Assembly (NCBI GenBank): GCA_030704615.1
Contig: CM060733.1
Location: forward strand, 13,332,001-13,392,000
Reading direction: 5' to 3'
Origin: Takakia lepidozioides
Lineage: Eukaryota > Streptophyta > Takakiopsida > Takakiales > Takakiaceae
Length of the DNA: 60,000 nt
Under the pieces are notes generated by a model. It saw only the letters and a list, made by a program, of their open reading frames with translations, made no database searches and had not been told where the DNA came from. Made by a program: the position numbers and the translations under genes. This document shows positions 10,783 to 20,646 of this stretch, in pieces; positions within the stretch are counted from its first letter, which is position 1, and each line of letters opens with the position of its first letter.

Positions 10783-11516
10783 ACACTACAACAAATCCTG
10801 GCTTTAACGTCTGCCACATTTGCCGAGTCGTAGCATATATGTCTGCAAAATGCAAGGGGGCAGTTCTGGATGTCAATTGTGACCACCAGAAGATGTATAT
10901 GCCTTTGTATGCCTCCGCCACGTCAAGATCTGCGGTCAAACACATTTGACCAGATAGATTGAGATGGTAGATACGACTACGAGTCATGGCCAAAACTACA
11001 TTATGATGACATGGACATTGCAATGTATGATTGTTAGTATTCACGACTACACGTGGCGATTGTTGGTTGCCCAAGGAATGTCTATGTGGAAAATGCAAAG
11101 ATAAATGGATGAAATAGAACGAGGATGTGACAGCAAATGACGACGTGTCTACATATCATTGCTCGCATGGTTAAAATATTATGGTGTATTGGATGCAAGT
11201 GCATCTAACGGCTGCAAATGATACGACTTCGAGGGTGACGTGGACTTATTGGTGATTTATTTTAAACTCCACAATTCTATTTTAAATTCATGTGATTTGA
11301 AATATATATTAGTAATTAACTACTCATTTAATGACTATGAATATATTTATATATATAAATATATAAAGCTAAAAATACCTTCACATATTAACATGGAATA
11401 TAGAATTATTTTATATATTGTTAGGGTGCAAAACATTCAAAAACTTCAAAAGGTTGGCTCGAATTTAGGGTTGTTAGGTCGCAGAGTGCAGGACTGGGAC
11501 TTAGCATTTTTTGTCT

Positions 11517-11650
11517 TCTTAGTGCCAAAGCATCGTGTTAGCAAGTCGTGTTTCAATCTCTACCTGCTCGAGTGCACCGTGGTCGCTCTCAGAGACCTAT
11601 CCGACATTACCTGACTATAGACACAAACAGCACACACAAGAGGTTATATT
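11517..11650. repeat. Dispersed repeat copy A, related to 16,600-16,720
   Basis: The stretch 'gtcgtgtttcaatctct', 'tgcaccgtggt', 'ccgacattacctgacta' and 'cagcacacacaagaggtt' recurs at about 16,607-16,715, directly before the gag-like frame of the methyltransferase-bearing retroelement. The second location suggests that this is leader or LTR sequence of that family and that this copy is a fragment of another member. Confidence 0.75.
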
Positions 11651-11864
11651 GCGTTCATGGTCAGTCGAATCCTCCATGGGTCAAGACACAAGGTTGAGGA
11701 CAATGTGGTGAGGGCACCTTACTCTTCAACCTATTTCAGCCTATTTTGCCCTCTTGTAGTGTGAATGCACGGGAGTGACATTGAAATTTTTGTTGTTACT
11801 CAGTGAGATTCTGCATTTTTACAAAGAAAAGGCCCTGGTTACCAGTGTGAAAATAGGTTGAACT

Positions 11865-12222
11865 GTCCCTGCGATTTATCCATCCATGTTTCTAGGTTGC
11901 ATCATAGGAACAATGGGAAACTCTTGGCCAGGATGAAAACTTTTAAGTGTCTTGCAAATTTATTTCATCCATGCTATGGACGGAATTCATCCCTGCCTAC
12001 AGGTTATTTCACGGGCACACTGCGATCATACTTAGCCAAGATGAAAGTGGCTAAGTCGTGACCGGGCGTATTTTCATCCGGAGGATGAACGGATTACATC
12101 CATGCTTACTGGGTGACTCACGAGAACGAGGATGAAGGACCGTGGTCAGGATGAGAATCATTAAGTCATTACCTGTATGATCATTTCATCCAAAATGAAC
12201 AAAGTTCATCCATGCAGGGAAT
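11865..12222. repeat. Degenerate tandem repeat, unit about 110 bp, about 3.3 copies
   Basis: Successive units place a 'ttcatccatgc' core near 11,876, 11,985, 12,094 and 12,205. Between cores, related phrases recur: 'ccaggatgaaaa', 'ccaagatgaaag', 'tcaggatgagaa', each followed by 'taagtc' or 'taagtg'. Divergence is high, so it is an old tandem array. Confidence 0.7.
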
Positions 12223-14085
12223 GCAATGTCGGAGATGCCCTGCAGATGCTGCGAGCAGGAGAATGAGCAAGGATGCGCGTGGATGGTGCGTTCCACTTGT
12301 CTTAGAATCACCTTGATCATGTCTCGATCAGCAATAGTAAGGAGTGAAGGGTGGCAGCATTGTAACCAGTGCGGCTACCAGAGTGGTAGAGGCGGTGTCG
12401 TCGCTGCTATGGTGAATGGGTAGCTTAGGGCTTGCTGGAGGATAATCGTGCAGGGAACTGCTTGGCAATTTGTGCTCAAGCCAGGCAAAGGAAGGCGGTG
12501 CAGTGATTGTTGCAAAGATTTGAAGAGAGGGAGTGTTGCAGGACGATTCATTAAGGGCAAGGGGAGCTTGATGCCAGGTGCTACTGACAAAAGTGATGGA
12601 GGGTTAGAGGTGTTGTCGCCTTTGGCTTGATCTCTGAAGGTATGGGAGTTGCGGGGGAAGCAGCTCGGCGTCATGGCACAGCTACCAACGGAGGAGCCGC
12701 AGTGCGCCATTGCTTTCATAACCACGATCAAGGGAGGATATCTGCCAGAGATGTAGGGTTGGCAACTGAAGATACTATGCCACCATTGCATTCATGGGGA
12801 TGCGGGCACTTGCTTGGCGGATGGTGACGCGGGACATCTGTAAATAGGGAGTTAGGGGATGTGAATGTCCAAAGAAAGAGGTACTTAGATGCTGAAGCTT
12901 TCATGTCATAGATAATGTCTTATCTTAGGGTAGATTCGCACAGATGGTGGGATAGAGGAGCTAATCACCAAACGGCAGTGATGCTGCCAGTAGATAGGGC
13001 AGTGCCGTTGGCATTTAATGGACTTTGAATATCTGGAGGATGGAGTGCTGAGGCGGTGCAGGGCTCTTACGTGCGTGATCTTCTTAGAACGTCGGCAATT
13101 CAGACGACAAAGGGGAGTAGGGTAGCTGCTGATAGGGATGGTGAGGTGCCATTTCGGGCAGGCAAACCCACCGCTTCACCTGGAGTATAAGACAGCTAAG
13201 TTCGTGGATGCCTGTGATCTTCTTTCACTTAGGAATAGTTGCTTCTTTCACTTAGGAATAGTTGTTGTTGCTTGGACTTTGGAGCTCTCAAGCAAGACTG
13301 ATGTAGGAGATAAGATTTTGGAGAAGTGGCATGGAGGTGGCCTGACTTCAAAGCAGGGAGATTTGTAGAGAGGATGTGAGAGGATGCATATGTCTGTGGG
13401 AATATTGATTAGAGGGCAGATGCAGCCCCACCATAGTCAATGAGTGTATGATGTTTCTTTTGCTTCAGATCATCTGTTTCCAGTAGCATGAATCTGGACT
13501 CAATGTTGCATTGAAGTTTGATGTCAAATGTACATGCAATTTTGAGCACAGTAGAGCACAAACCAGTAGGGTTAGTTGCTTTTTTAACAATAGAAAGATG
13601 AGGGTGATGGTGTTTCATTGGAGAACTAGGGTATCCTGAATTTATGTGGCATGCATACATCAGAGGGATGAAGTGGCAAATTATTTTAAGCTGTTTAGTG
13701 TAGCTGCCTTACTGAAGCTGAAACCTGGTGTTTGATCCCAGAATGAGGGGATTTAGTTTGGGAACTCTGTTGGTTCAAAGCTGAATGCAAAAGGTAAGGA
13801 TGGGTTAGAATGTAGATGTAGATAATCGGCTCTTTATCACTGACTGACAAACCTGAATTGTCTCTGAAAGCACTCAGAATAGAGGGCCTTGTTTGGGAAG
13901 AGAAAATGACCAAACAGGGAATGTGGGGCATCCTTGAGATATCAACTCACAAATTTTGTATCTGGTCTTGCTGGATGTGTTGCCTTGGTGTAATTGCACA
14001 ACATGTAGGAAGGGTGCAGTGTTCTACATGATACCCAAGGAATATTTTGTCATGTAAGGGTGAGAAAAGAAATCTGGAAAAGGGG
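12223..14085. other. Non-coding, no recognised gene
   Basis: Several small open frames occur on both strands (for example 12,375-12,791 minus), but none has family motifs, and codon pattern does not persist across frames. I see no RNA gene. Confidence 0.5.
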
Positions 14086-14088
14086 AGA

Positions 14089-14398
14089 GCTGCACAGAAA
14101 AAGGAAGAACGAAGGGATAACCAGTTGTAAGCTGAGAGAAAAAAATGGAGAAGCTTCCCAGTCCCATCCATGTTTTCTCTTCCGCTGCGGCATGGATGAG
14201 GGCATCAAGTCTTTGGTCATGAACAGTAAAAGGTCAATGATTGTAAGCTGAGAGAAAGGAAGAACGAAGGGATAACCAGTTGTAAGCTGAGAGAAAAAAA
14301 TGGAGAAGCTTCCCAGTCCCATCCATGTTTTCTCTTCCGCTGCGGCATGGATGAGGGCATCTAGTCTCTGGTCATGAACAGTAAAAGGTCAATGATTG
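14089..14398. repeat. Direct tandem duplication, 155-bp unit, two nearly identical copies
   Basis: Copy 1 covers about 14,089-14,243 and copy 2 about 14,244-14,398. They share 'aaggaagaacgaagggataa', 'cagttgtaagctgagaga' and 'ggtcatgaacagtaaaagg'. Only a few bases differ (for example 'catcaagtctttgg' versus 'catctagtctctgg'), so the duplication is recent. Confidence 0.95.
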
Positions 14399-14423
14399 AG
14401 GATAGTGATTTAGGGTAGCAAAC

Positions 14424-16409
14424 TTGTCTTCACTAGGGTGTAGTGGGCTGGGGCAGCAAGCTTCTTTGCACTACGAACCAGATTTAGATTTTATAGAAGG
14501 GATTCATGCCCTTCTTTTTCACACTACACTCTCATCAGACTCGGCCACTTGGAAGCGAGGAAAAATCTGGAGATCCATCACAACTTGCAGGAGAAAAAAC
14601 TCAAGTTGCAGGCAGGAATTAATTGGTCCACAAAGGGAGAAAAAATGACCAAATACTTTTTCGAAAAAACCAGGCTGCGAAAATCTTCCCAAAATATCAC
14701 AGAGCTTGTAGACCCGGCCTCCGGGAATCTAGTTTCAATGCCCAAAGAGCTTGCATCTTTGGCTTCCAGCCACTTCAAAGCCTTGTACCAAACTGACCTT
14801 ACCAGCCTGGAACCTTCCCGGCTGCAAAACACCTGCCTGGCCAGTACCCCATCCATTCTGACCCCGCTCTCTGCAGTAGTGCTAGAAGGGGATTTCACGG
14901 ACATAGAATTGGGAGATGCGCTCAAAAAGCTCCAAAATAACAAGGCACCTGGAATTGATGGCAACGGTTGAATTTTACAAGGCTCTATGGCCAAAGCTGT
15001 CCGAGGACTTCACTCTAATGGCCAACTTTATTTTCAACCGCAAGGAGATGCCACCAGCTATGTCCCAAGGTGTCATAACCTTGTTGTACAAAAAAGGGGA
15101 TAGAACCAATCTTTCTAACTACAGGCCCATCACCTTGTTGAATGTCGCTTACAAAATCATCGCTAAAGCCTTGGCCCTCCGCCTCCAACATCTTCTGCCC
15201 ACTCTTATTAGACCCAATTAAACGGGATTCATCAAGGGCCGTTATATCATGGATAACCTTCTTTTGGCTCAAGAGATTCCAAGCTACGCAATAAAAACAA
15301 CCAAGCCATAGCCCTTCTTCTACTACTAGACTTTGAAAAGGCATTTGACAAGGTAGAGTGGTCATTTTTGCTTGCTGCAATGGCAAAAATTGGGTTTCCA
15401 CAATCCTTCACTCAATGGGTCAAGATTTTGCTTTCAACATCCACCAGTAGAGTCACGGTTAATGGGGCACTGTCCAATCCCTTTCTCCTTCAGAGGTCAG
15501 TTCGGCAAGGTTGTCCACTGTCCCCACTTCTATTCCTCATAGTAGCGGACACCCTGGGGTATGCCCTCGAACATAACGCCCAATTGGCCAGGCTCAGAGT
15601 CAACAACTACATCACACAAACAACCAGCACATGTCAAGGATTCGATGTATGTAGATGACACTTTTCTGATCCTGCAAGCCTGCTCTCAGAACCTGGATAG
15701 AGCCGCGGAAACATTACATATGTTTTGCTCGGCCTTGGGATTCAAGGTAAATAATTGGGGGAAAGACTTGTGCCTTGCTTGTTGGAGATCAATTCAGCTC
15801 AGACATTGGGGTAGATCCAACCTGGGGACAACACTTAGGGCTCACTTGGCTGAAACCAGGACAAACTACAAAGCTTCTTGGCTACACATTTGGCATAGAT
15901 CTCACGGACCAGCAAATGTTTGAACCTATCATCTTGAAACTCAGGCACAAATGGCATATTGGGGATCCAAACATCTTACTATCACAGGTCGAGCTCTCAC
16001 AACTAACCAAATATTAGAAGCAGGAATCTGGTTTTATGCCAGTTCTTGGAGACCCAACAAAGCTCACATCCAGCAGATCAACTGAGAATGCTCAGAAACT
16101 ACGTATGGGGGGCAGAAACCTCTTCTCAACAAAAAAAGACCTGAGGTTGCTTGGAGCCAAATCTGCCTCCCCAAAAAATTGGGAGGGCTCGGTGTTCTAG
16201 ACCTCGAGACACATCAACGCGCTCTATTGGGCAAGTGGATTCCCCGTTTCATGGGACCCGAGGGAGGGTGGTGGAAATTTTTGGTGGCGGATAGCATACT
16301 TCTTGCCTCTCCACTTAAAAACATCTCCTGAGCCCCCTCTTTCCGCTGGATAGTTCATGGTTTTAAACACAAAAAGCCTGGATCTGTGCTATGGAACACT
16401 ATTTGGCAG
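14424..16409 (+). pseudogene. Non-LTR retrotransposon (LINE) reverse transcriptase, broken
   Basis: Read across frames, the segment gives the classic order of a plant LINE. The linker TKGEKMTKYFFEKTR comes first, then DALKKLQNNKAPGIDG. Then come SQGVITLLYKKGD, LSNYRPITLLNVAYKI, LLLLDFEKAFDKVEWSFL, VRQGCPLSPLLFLIVADTL and YVDDTFLI (catalytic YVDD), then LHMFCSALGFKVN and a downstream LPKKLGGLGVLDLETHQRALLGKW. At least five frame changes and several stops (for example TGA near 14,968, TAA near 15,221) make it non-functional. The endonuclease domain is missing at the 5' end, the usual result of 5' truncation on insertion. Confidence 0.9.
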
Positions 16410-16464
16410 CTGGCATGAGTTTTTGAAAGATCCTTCACGATGGTGGGACAACCGCAATCGGAAG
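16410..16464 (+). pseudogene. Orphan exon encoding half of an OSB-type PDF motif
   Basis: Between an acceptor-like 'atttggcag' and a donor-like 'aag|gtaccg', the frame reads WHEFLKDPSRWWDNRNRK. This is the same exon type as the OSB-like gene at 5948-6027 (WQEFMADPSQWWDNRSDK), down to the splice position. No following PDFKHK half is found nearby. It abuts the 3' end of the dead LINE, so it may have been moved with it or be a stray gene fragment. Confidence 0.6.
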
Positions 16465-16764
16465 GTACCGGTGTGGCTTTTTCTTAATGTACGTTGTGAA
16501 GAAGTTTGTCCATCCTGCAAATGTGGGCTCTCGGCTCCTGTTAGGACCATGATTTGGTATTCTTCTTGATGTTTACGAGGTCCTTGGGAGAGTCAGCTTT
16601 GTCTTAGCAGGTCGTGTTTCAATCTCTGCCCGCTCAGTTATGCACCGTGGTGGTTCTCACGGACCAATCCGACATTACCTGACTACGGACACAAGCAGCA
16701 CACACAAGAGGTTCGTAACCAAAACCAAGGAGCATAGGGTCAGGGTCAAGGTCATGACTAAGGC

Positions 16765-17448
16765 ATGGTGGATAGGCTTGCGCAGCTAGAGCAACGTCTT
16801 GCTGCCATGGCCACTACTCATGTTGCGCCAGATCCATGGCTTGAGTTTCAAGCCCCACCTGCACAACCTCATATGCCTATGGAAGACCAGATTGGTATGG
16901 GCTTTATGTGTAGAGCCACACTTGCAATGCCACTACATTTGGACTCTGCTACTGCTATCACTCGAGCAGCAACTTGTGCTCCTGAGCCAAGAGGAACGGA
17001 TGTGGATTTTGATCCACAAAGGGGGGAAGCAAGTCGGCAGACAAGGCTTCCACATTCTCTCACATTAGCTGAGACAGTGCCAACCACGCCATCGATGGTA
17101 CACGCTCGCCCAAAAGTGTCAGAGGTAGAGCCACGAGTGCCATTGGAGAAAGTTGATGTTGTGCGAGAGATGCCAGTGGGTGGTGCTACAAAGCAAGGTG
17201 CAGCCAATACATTGTTGGGGGCCGCTACGGCGGTTTGCCAAGCTCCATTGTTTTCTGCAATGACCATTGCAATGCCGGGGATTCGGCCAGCTGCTGTGTT
17301 CAAACTAACAGCTAGACTCTGTGAGAGTGGTGATGCATCGACACTATCTGTGGGGATAGAAGATAAAGTACAGTCTATGGATGCCCTGGATTCGAGGGTG
17401 AAGTCAGCCATAGCTGCGCCATGGCAAGCGGCAGCTGCACGGTTGTAG
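16765..17448 (+). pseudogene. Gag-like frame of the methyltransferase-bearing retroelement
   Basis: The open frame has 227 codons and starts MVDRLAQLEQRLAAMATTHV, a short coiled-coil-like start. It is Ala/Pro-rich later and lacks a CCHC zinc knuckle. It follows the leader repeat and is followed, after one stop, by the protease-like frame, which is why I call it gag-like; there is no domain that proves it. Confidence 0.45.
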
Positions 17449-17451
17449 AAG

Positions 17452-17865
17452 TTGCCAGCTAGGTCAGCCATTGAGCGCAGCATGGTGACTCTTGGAGTAG
17501 TCCTGGTGGACAATCAGGATGGAGTGTTTCAATTGAGTGGCCCAGCCGGGAGGAGGTATAGGCCACTGCGAGTCTTGTGGGATTTGGGAGCACAGCCATT
17601 GATGTTGGGGAGAGCAGAAGTTGCAAGGTTGAGCCTTATAGAGGTGGATTTGGAGCCTTGCCCTTTCCAAATTCAGACATCTTTGGGTGGTTCAGAGAAG
17701 GCGCAAGGGATCATACGCCATGAGCTCTTCATTCGACTACAGCCAGATCATCCTACGGATGGCTCAGTCATGAGAGCCAAAACCATTGTTATGGACGCGA
17801 TGTCATACGATGTGCTTGTTCGTGGGGCAGTGTTGTACCCCATGGGATTTACTTTGGACTTTTAG
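17452..17865 (+). pseudogene. Retropepsin-like aspartic protease frame
   Basis: The 137-codon frame contains VLWDLGAQPLMLG (the Asp codon is at 17,581-17,583) where retropepsins have D-T/S-G-A. A hydrophobic block, MDAMSYDVLVRGAVLYPMG, corresponds to the second conserved strand (ILG/VLV region). The Thr/Ser to Leu change in the active-site triad would be inactivating. Position between gag and pol is as expected for Ty3/gypsy. Confidence 0.6.
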
Positions 17866-17919
17866 GAGGAAACGACATCTTACAGGCCGGAGTGGCAGTC
17901 AGGGGATGGTCGACGTGCA

Positions 17920-19130
17920 TTGCTCCCAGTGCAATTTATTGGGAATATAGCGGTGGATTATAGGACCATGATGCCCACATTGGCTGCATTCTCAGGGGTG
18001 GTGGCTTGGGTTGGTGAGCTCTTGGAGGGCAATAGTCATGCAGATGATAGGCCACCACCTGATGAGGACAAGCAATTGGCATACAAGGCTGAGTTGTTTC
18101 CTCATGTGCATGTGCATAGCTCACTATGGGGTACAATTGGGAATGTGCATCGAGTAGCAGACGAGTGTGTGCAACAAGCATGGCAGGAGGTCTTTCCATT
18201 GGTGGGTGAGGGGAATTCAGTGACATCACCTGGACCTCCTCAGTTAGCTCCATTGGACATAGTGCCCATTACCTGACAACCACCTGACTCAGGGATTTGT
18301 TTACTAGACCTGTTTGGAGGCATGAGCACTAGGCTTGTAGGAGTGTTGCAAGTTGGGATTAAAGTACAAAAGTACTTGTATGTGGAGAAGGATGAGATAG
18401 CTCGGCGTATTTCTATGCGCCGCCATGTTGCCTTGCTCACACACCGGTATCCTGAGTTGCTGCCTCTCTCAGCAATTCAAGGGTACCAAAAGGCCTTGCC
18501 AGCAGACATTATCATGCTGGGGGGATGATTTAAGCCGGCATGGTGCCATTAACTTGGTGATAGCCGGATGGCCTTGCCAATGACACTCTCCCCCAGGTCA
18601 TGGGAATGGCTTGAATGATGCAAGATTGCATTTGTTTTGGGAGATGTTGCAAGTGTTGCGTGACTTGCAGGCGAGGCAAGTACAACCTCCAGCCTAGCTA
18701 CATTTTGGAGAATGTTCTTTTTATGGGGGATTCTCGGGCCAGGGTTATGGCCTGTGTGCACCAGGTGTAATCTTTGATTGGATCGGCGGTGTTATTGGAT
18801 GCAACTGCAGTGGGGTCATGGGCACATAGGCCTAGGTTGTGGTGGACCAATCTTGCACCACCAGAAAGGGTGCTACATGATGACCGTCCACCTTTGGCGA
18901 TGATCAATGGAGTGGGGAAGCCACGTGCGGCCTTGCCTACACTCATGAGTTTTCCCTCGTCTCATGTTTTTCAAGACAATGGTCCAGGGTTGATTTGGGA
19001 CAGTGTGTTACAGCAGTTAGTGGAGCCCAATGCAGATGAGCGAGAGCGAGCAATGGGGTTTGCCACGGGCACTACAGCTGTGCCAGCTTTGTCAGAGGCA
19101 TCACGCCGATAAGTGTTGGATCAAGAAATG
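17920..19130 (+). pseudogene. DNMT3-like DNA (cytosine-5) methyltransferase within a retroelement, broken
   Basis: Conserved C5-methyltransferase motifs appear in canonical order across frames. Motif I (SAM binding) is LLDLFGGMSTRLVGVLQ at about 18,301-18,351. Motif IV is VIAGWPCQ, with catalytic Cys codon 18,575-18,577. A G-x-G-L-x-D-A-R-L..LFWEMLQVLRDLQ block follows. Motif VI is YILENV, with ENV at 18,708-18,716. A motif VIII-like block is WAHRPRLWWTNL near 18,822. A late E-R-x-R-A-M-G-F-A-T-G-T-T segment near 19,050 resembles motif IX/X. The G-I-K-V stretch after motif I and HRPRL favour DNMT3/DRM-like over MET1-like enzymes. Stops occur at 18,274, 18,526 and 18,581 and there are at least two frame changes, so it is not functional. 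Confidence 0.8.
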
Positions 19131-20180
19131 GATCTAAATTGCTTGACATGGGTCATTAGTTTGTGCATGGCTGAGCAACGGAGATTGCAAGCATTGATGG
19201 CTATTTCTGCACTTCCATTGGATATTGCATCCTCCCTGCCAACCGGGACGGTTGAGGCAGTGAGTGGGGGTGAGCACAGGATCATGGGGTGCAAATACCT
19301 ATGACAGATGTGGGATGAGATGCGGAAAGAGAGAGTCATTGGATCTCTCAAAGAGCAATATGAGGAGTGGGGAGAGCCATACATGGAGGATCAGTTGGAG
19401 GCCAAGGTGGCCAAGGCTCTTAAAGAGGTTGATGATGTTTCTTTTGCGGAGAATGTTTTCCTTATGTTGGTTGTGGCGGAGCAAGTGGAGGCTACGCCAC
19501 AGTCAGGGTGGGCGGATAAGGCCCAAGAGGTTGCTATCTAGCAACCAAAGGATGCGTCTCTTGCTTCCAAGCCTAGTGTACCCAAGGTTGCAGTCACTGA
19601 GGACAATTGGGAACCAGATGTTGGACTTATAGTCATCGGAGGAGAGAGACGGATGATACAACAATTTCTAAGGGCTTATAGAAATTGCTTTGCCGTCAGT
19701 TTGAAGGATTTAGGGAGTTTGAAGGGCCAGGAGATTTGTATTGATTTGGCAAGTGACACGCCAATTTTTCGAAGGCCCTACCTGTATAGTGACATGGAAA
19801 GGTCTTTGATCAAGTCACGGACTATGGAGTTGTTCGAAGCTGGATTGGTGGAGTTTTTCAGGTGGGGAGTATGCTTCGGCAACAGTGATGCCAGCTAAGA
19901 AAGTCTATGGCAATTGGACAGAAAGAAGGATGTATGGGGCTTACCGCCCTGTGAATCGTCAAACTAAGTCCGATAGATATGCCATGCCAACTCCGAAGGA
20001 GATTTTTTATGCCATTGGGCATGCGAAGGTGTTTAGCACATTGGACTTGCAATCCGGTTACTACCAGTTGCCAATCAAAGAGGCTGACAACCAAAAGACG
20101 ACATTTTAAGGGGTCGGGATGGCATGGTATGGAAGGACGATGTGCGCGATTGTGCGCCATGTCACCTTCCACATGTGGAT
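19113..20180 (+). pseudogene. Ty3/gypsy reverse transcriptase, N-terminal part
   Basis: The frames read FLRAYRNCFAVSLKDLG, ICIDLASDTPIFRRPYLYS and ELFEAGLVEF. Then come AYRPVNRQTKSDRYAMPTP, FYAIGHAKVFSTLDLQSGYY and KEADNQKTTF. These are the standard gypsy RT blocks up to the F-S-x-L-D-L-x-S-G-Y motif that holds the first catalytic Asp. The Y-x-D-D block is missing: the frame runs straight into WKDD...CAPCHL, which looks like the end of an integrase zinc finger. That implies a deletion of RT fingers/palm, RNase H and integrase start. Confidence 0.82.
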
Positions 20181-20479
20181 GAGAAGATATATCCTAACTT
20201 TACAGTGGGGATTACCGCCCTGTGAATCGTCAAACTAAGTCCGATAGATATGCCATGCCAACTCCGAAGGAGATTTTTTATGCCATTGGGCATGCAAAGG
20301 TGTTTAGCACATTGGACTTGCAATCCGGTTACCACAAGTTGCCAATCAAAGAGGCTGACAACCAAAAGACGACATTCTAAGGGGTCGGGATGGCATGGTA
20401 TGGAAGGATGATGTGCGCAATTGTGCGCCATGTCACCTTCCACATGTGGATGAGAAGATATATCCTAACTTTACAGTGG
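19940..20479. repeat. Direct duplication, offset 271 bp, spanning the RT-integrase junction
   Basis: The segment from 'ttaccgccctgtgaatcgtc' to 'cctaactttacagtgg' is present twice (about 19,940-20,207 and 20,211-20,479) with only a few differences. Both copies carry the same internal RT deletion, so the deletion came first. Confidence 0.93.
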
Positions 20480-20646
20480 TACCTGCATGGTTGCGTTGCA
20501 TGCTATGTGGGCATGCTGGTGGTGCCGCAACCATGTTAGTGTGTGACAAATGCTCAAGGGGGTGGCGCATGGAATGCTTGACACCGCCACTTGAGGAGGT
20601 TCCTAGTGAAGAATGGTTGTGTCCACGATGCCTTGGACAAAGGTAA
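20395..20646 (+). pseudogene. PHD finger, C-terminal domain of the methyltransferase-bearing retroelement
   Basis: The frame encodes CMLCGHAGG, then LVCDKCSRGWRMECLTPPL and WLCPRC (20,498-20,631), a C4-x-C3 zinc array with the spacing of a PHD finger. Known PHD fingers read histone H3 tails. The usual His in G-W-H-x-x-C is Arg here (codon cgc at 20,566-20,568; one transition from cac). It follows the integrase-like CxxC stub in the same frame, so it may replace the chromodomain found at this position in chromoviruses. This is an inference from layout. Confidence 0.8.

Larger units (their letters stand above)
16570..20646 (+). mobile_element. Decayed Ty3/gypsy-like element carrying a DNMT3-like methyltransferase and a PHD finger
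   Basis: On one strand and in order are: a leader repeat (16,600-16,720), a gag-like frame, a retropepsin-like frame, a complete set of cytosine-5 methyltransferase motifs, the N-terminal part of a gypsy-type reverse transcriptase, a duplicated junction and a PHD finger. RNase H and most of integrase are absent, evidently by deletion. I did not find clear LTRs, and the right limit is set at the end of the PHD frame. Confidence 0.7.

Noticed and set aside
11727-11762. 'ccctcttgtagtg' as the right end of the CACTA element
   Set aside because: It resembles a CACTA terminus in reverse but does not match the left end well, and no 3-bp target duplication fits.
12375-12791. 138-residue minus-strand open frame
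   Set aside because: There is no domain signature, and overlapping frames on the other strand are equally open.
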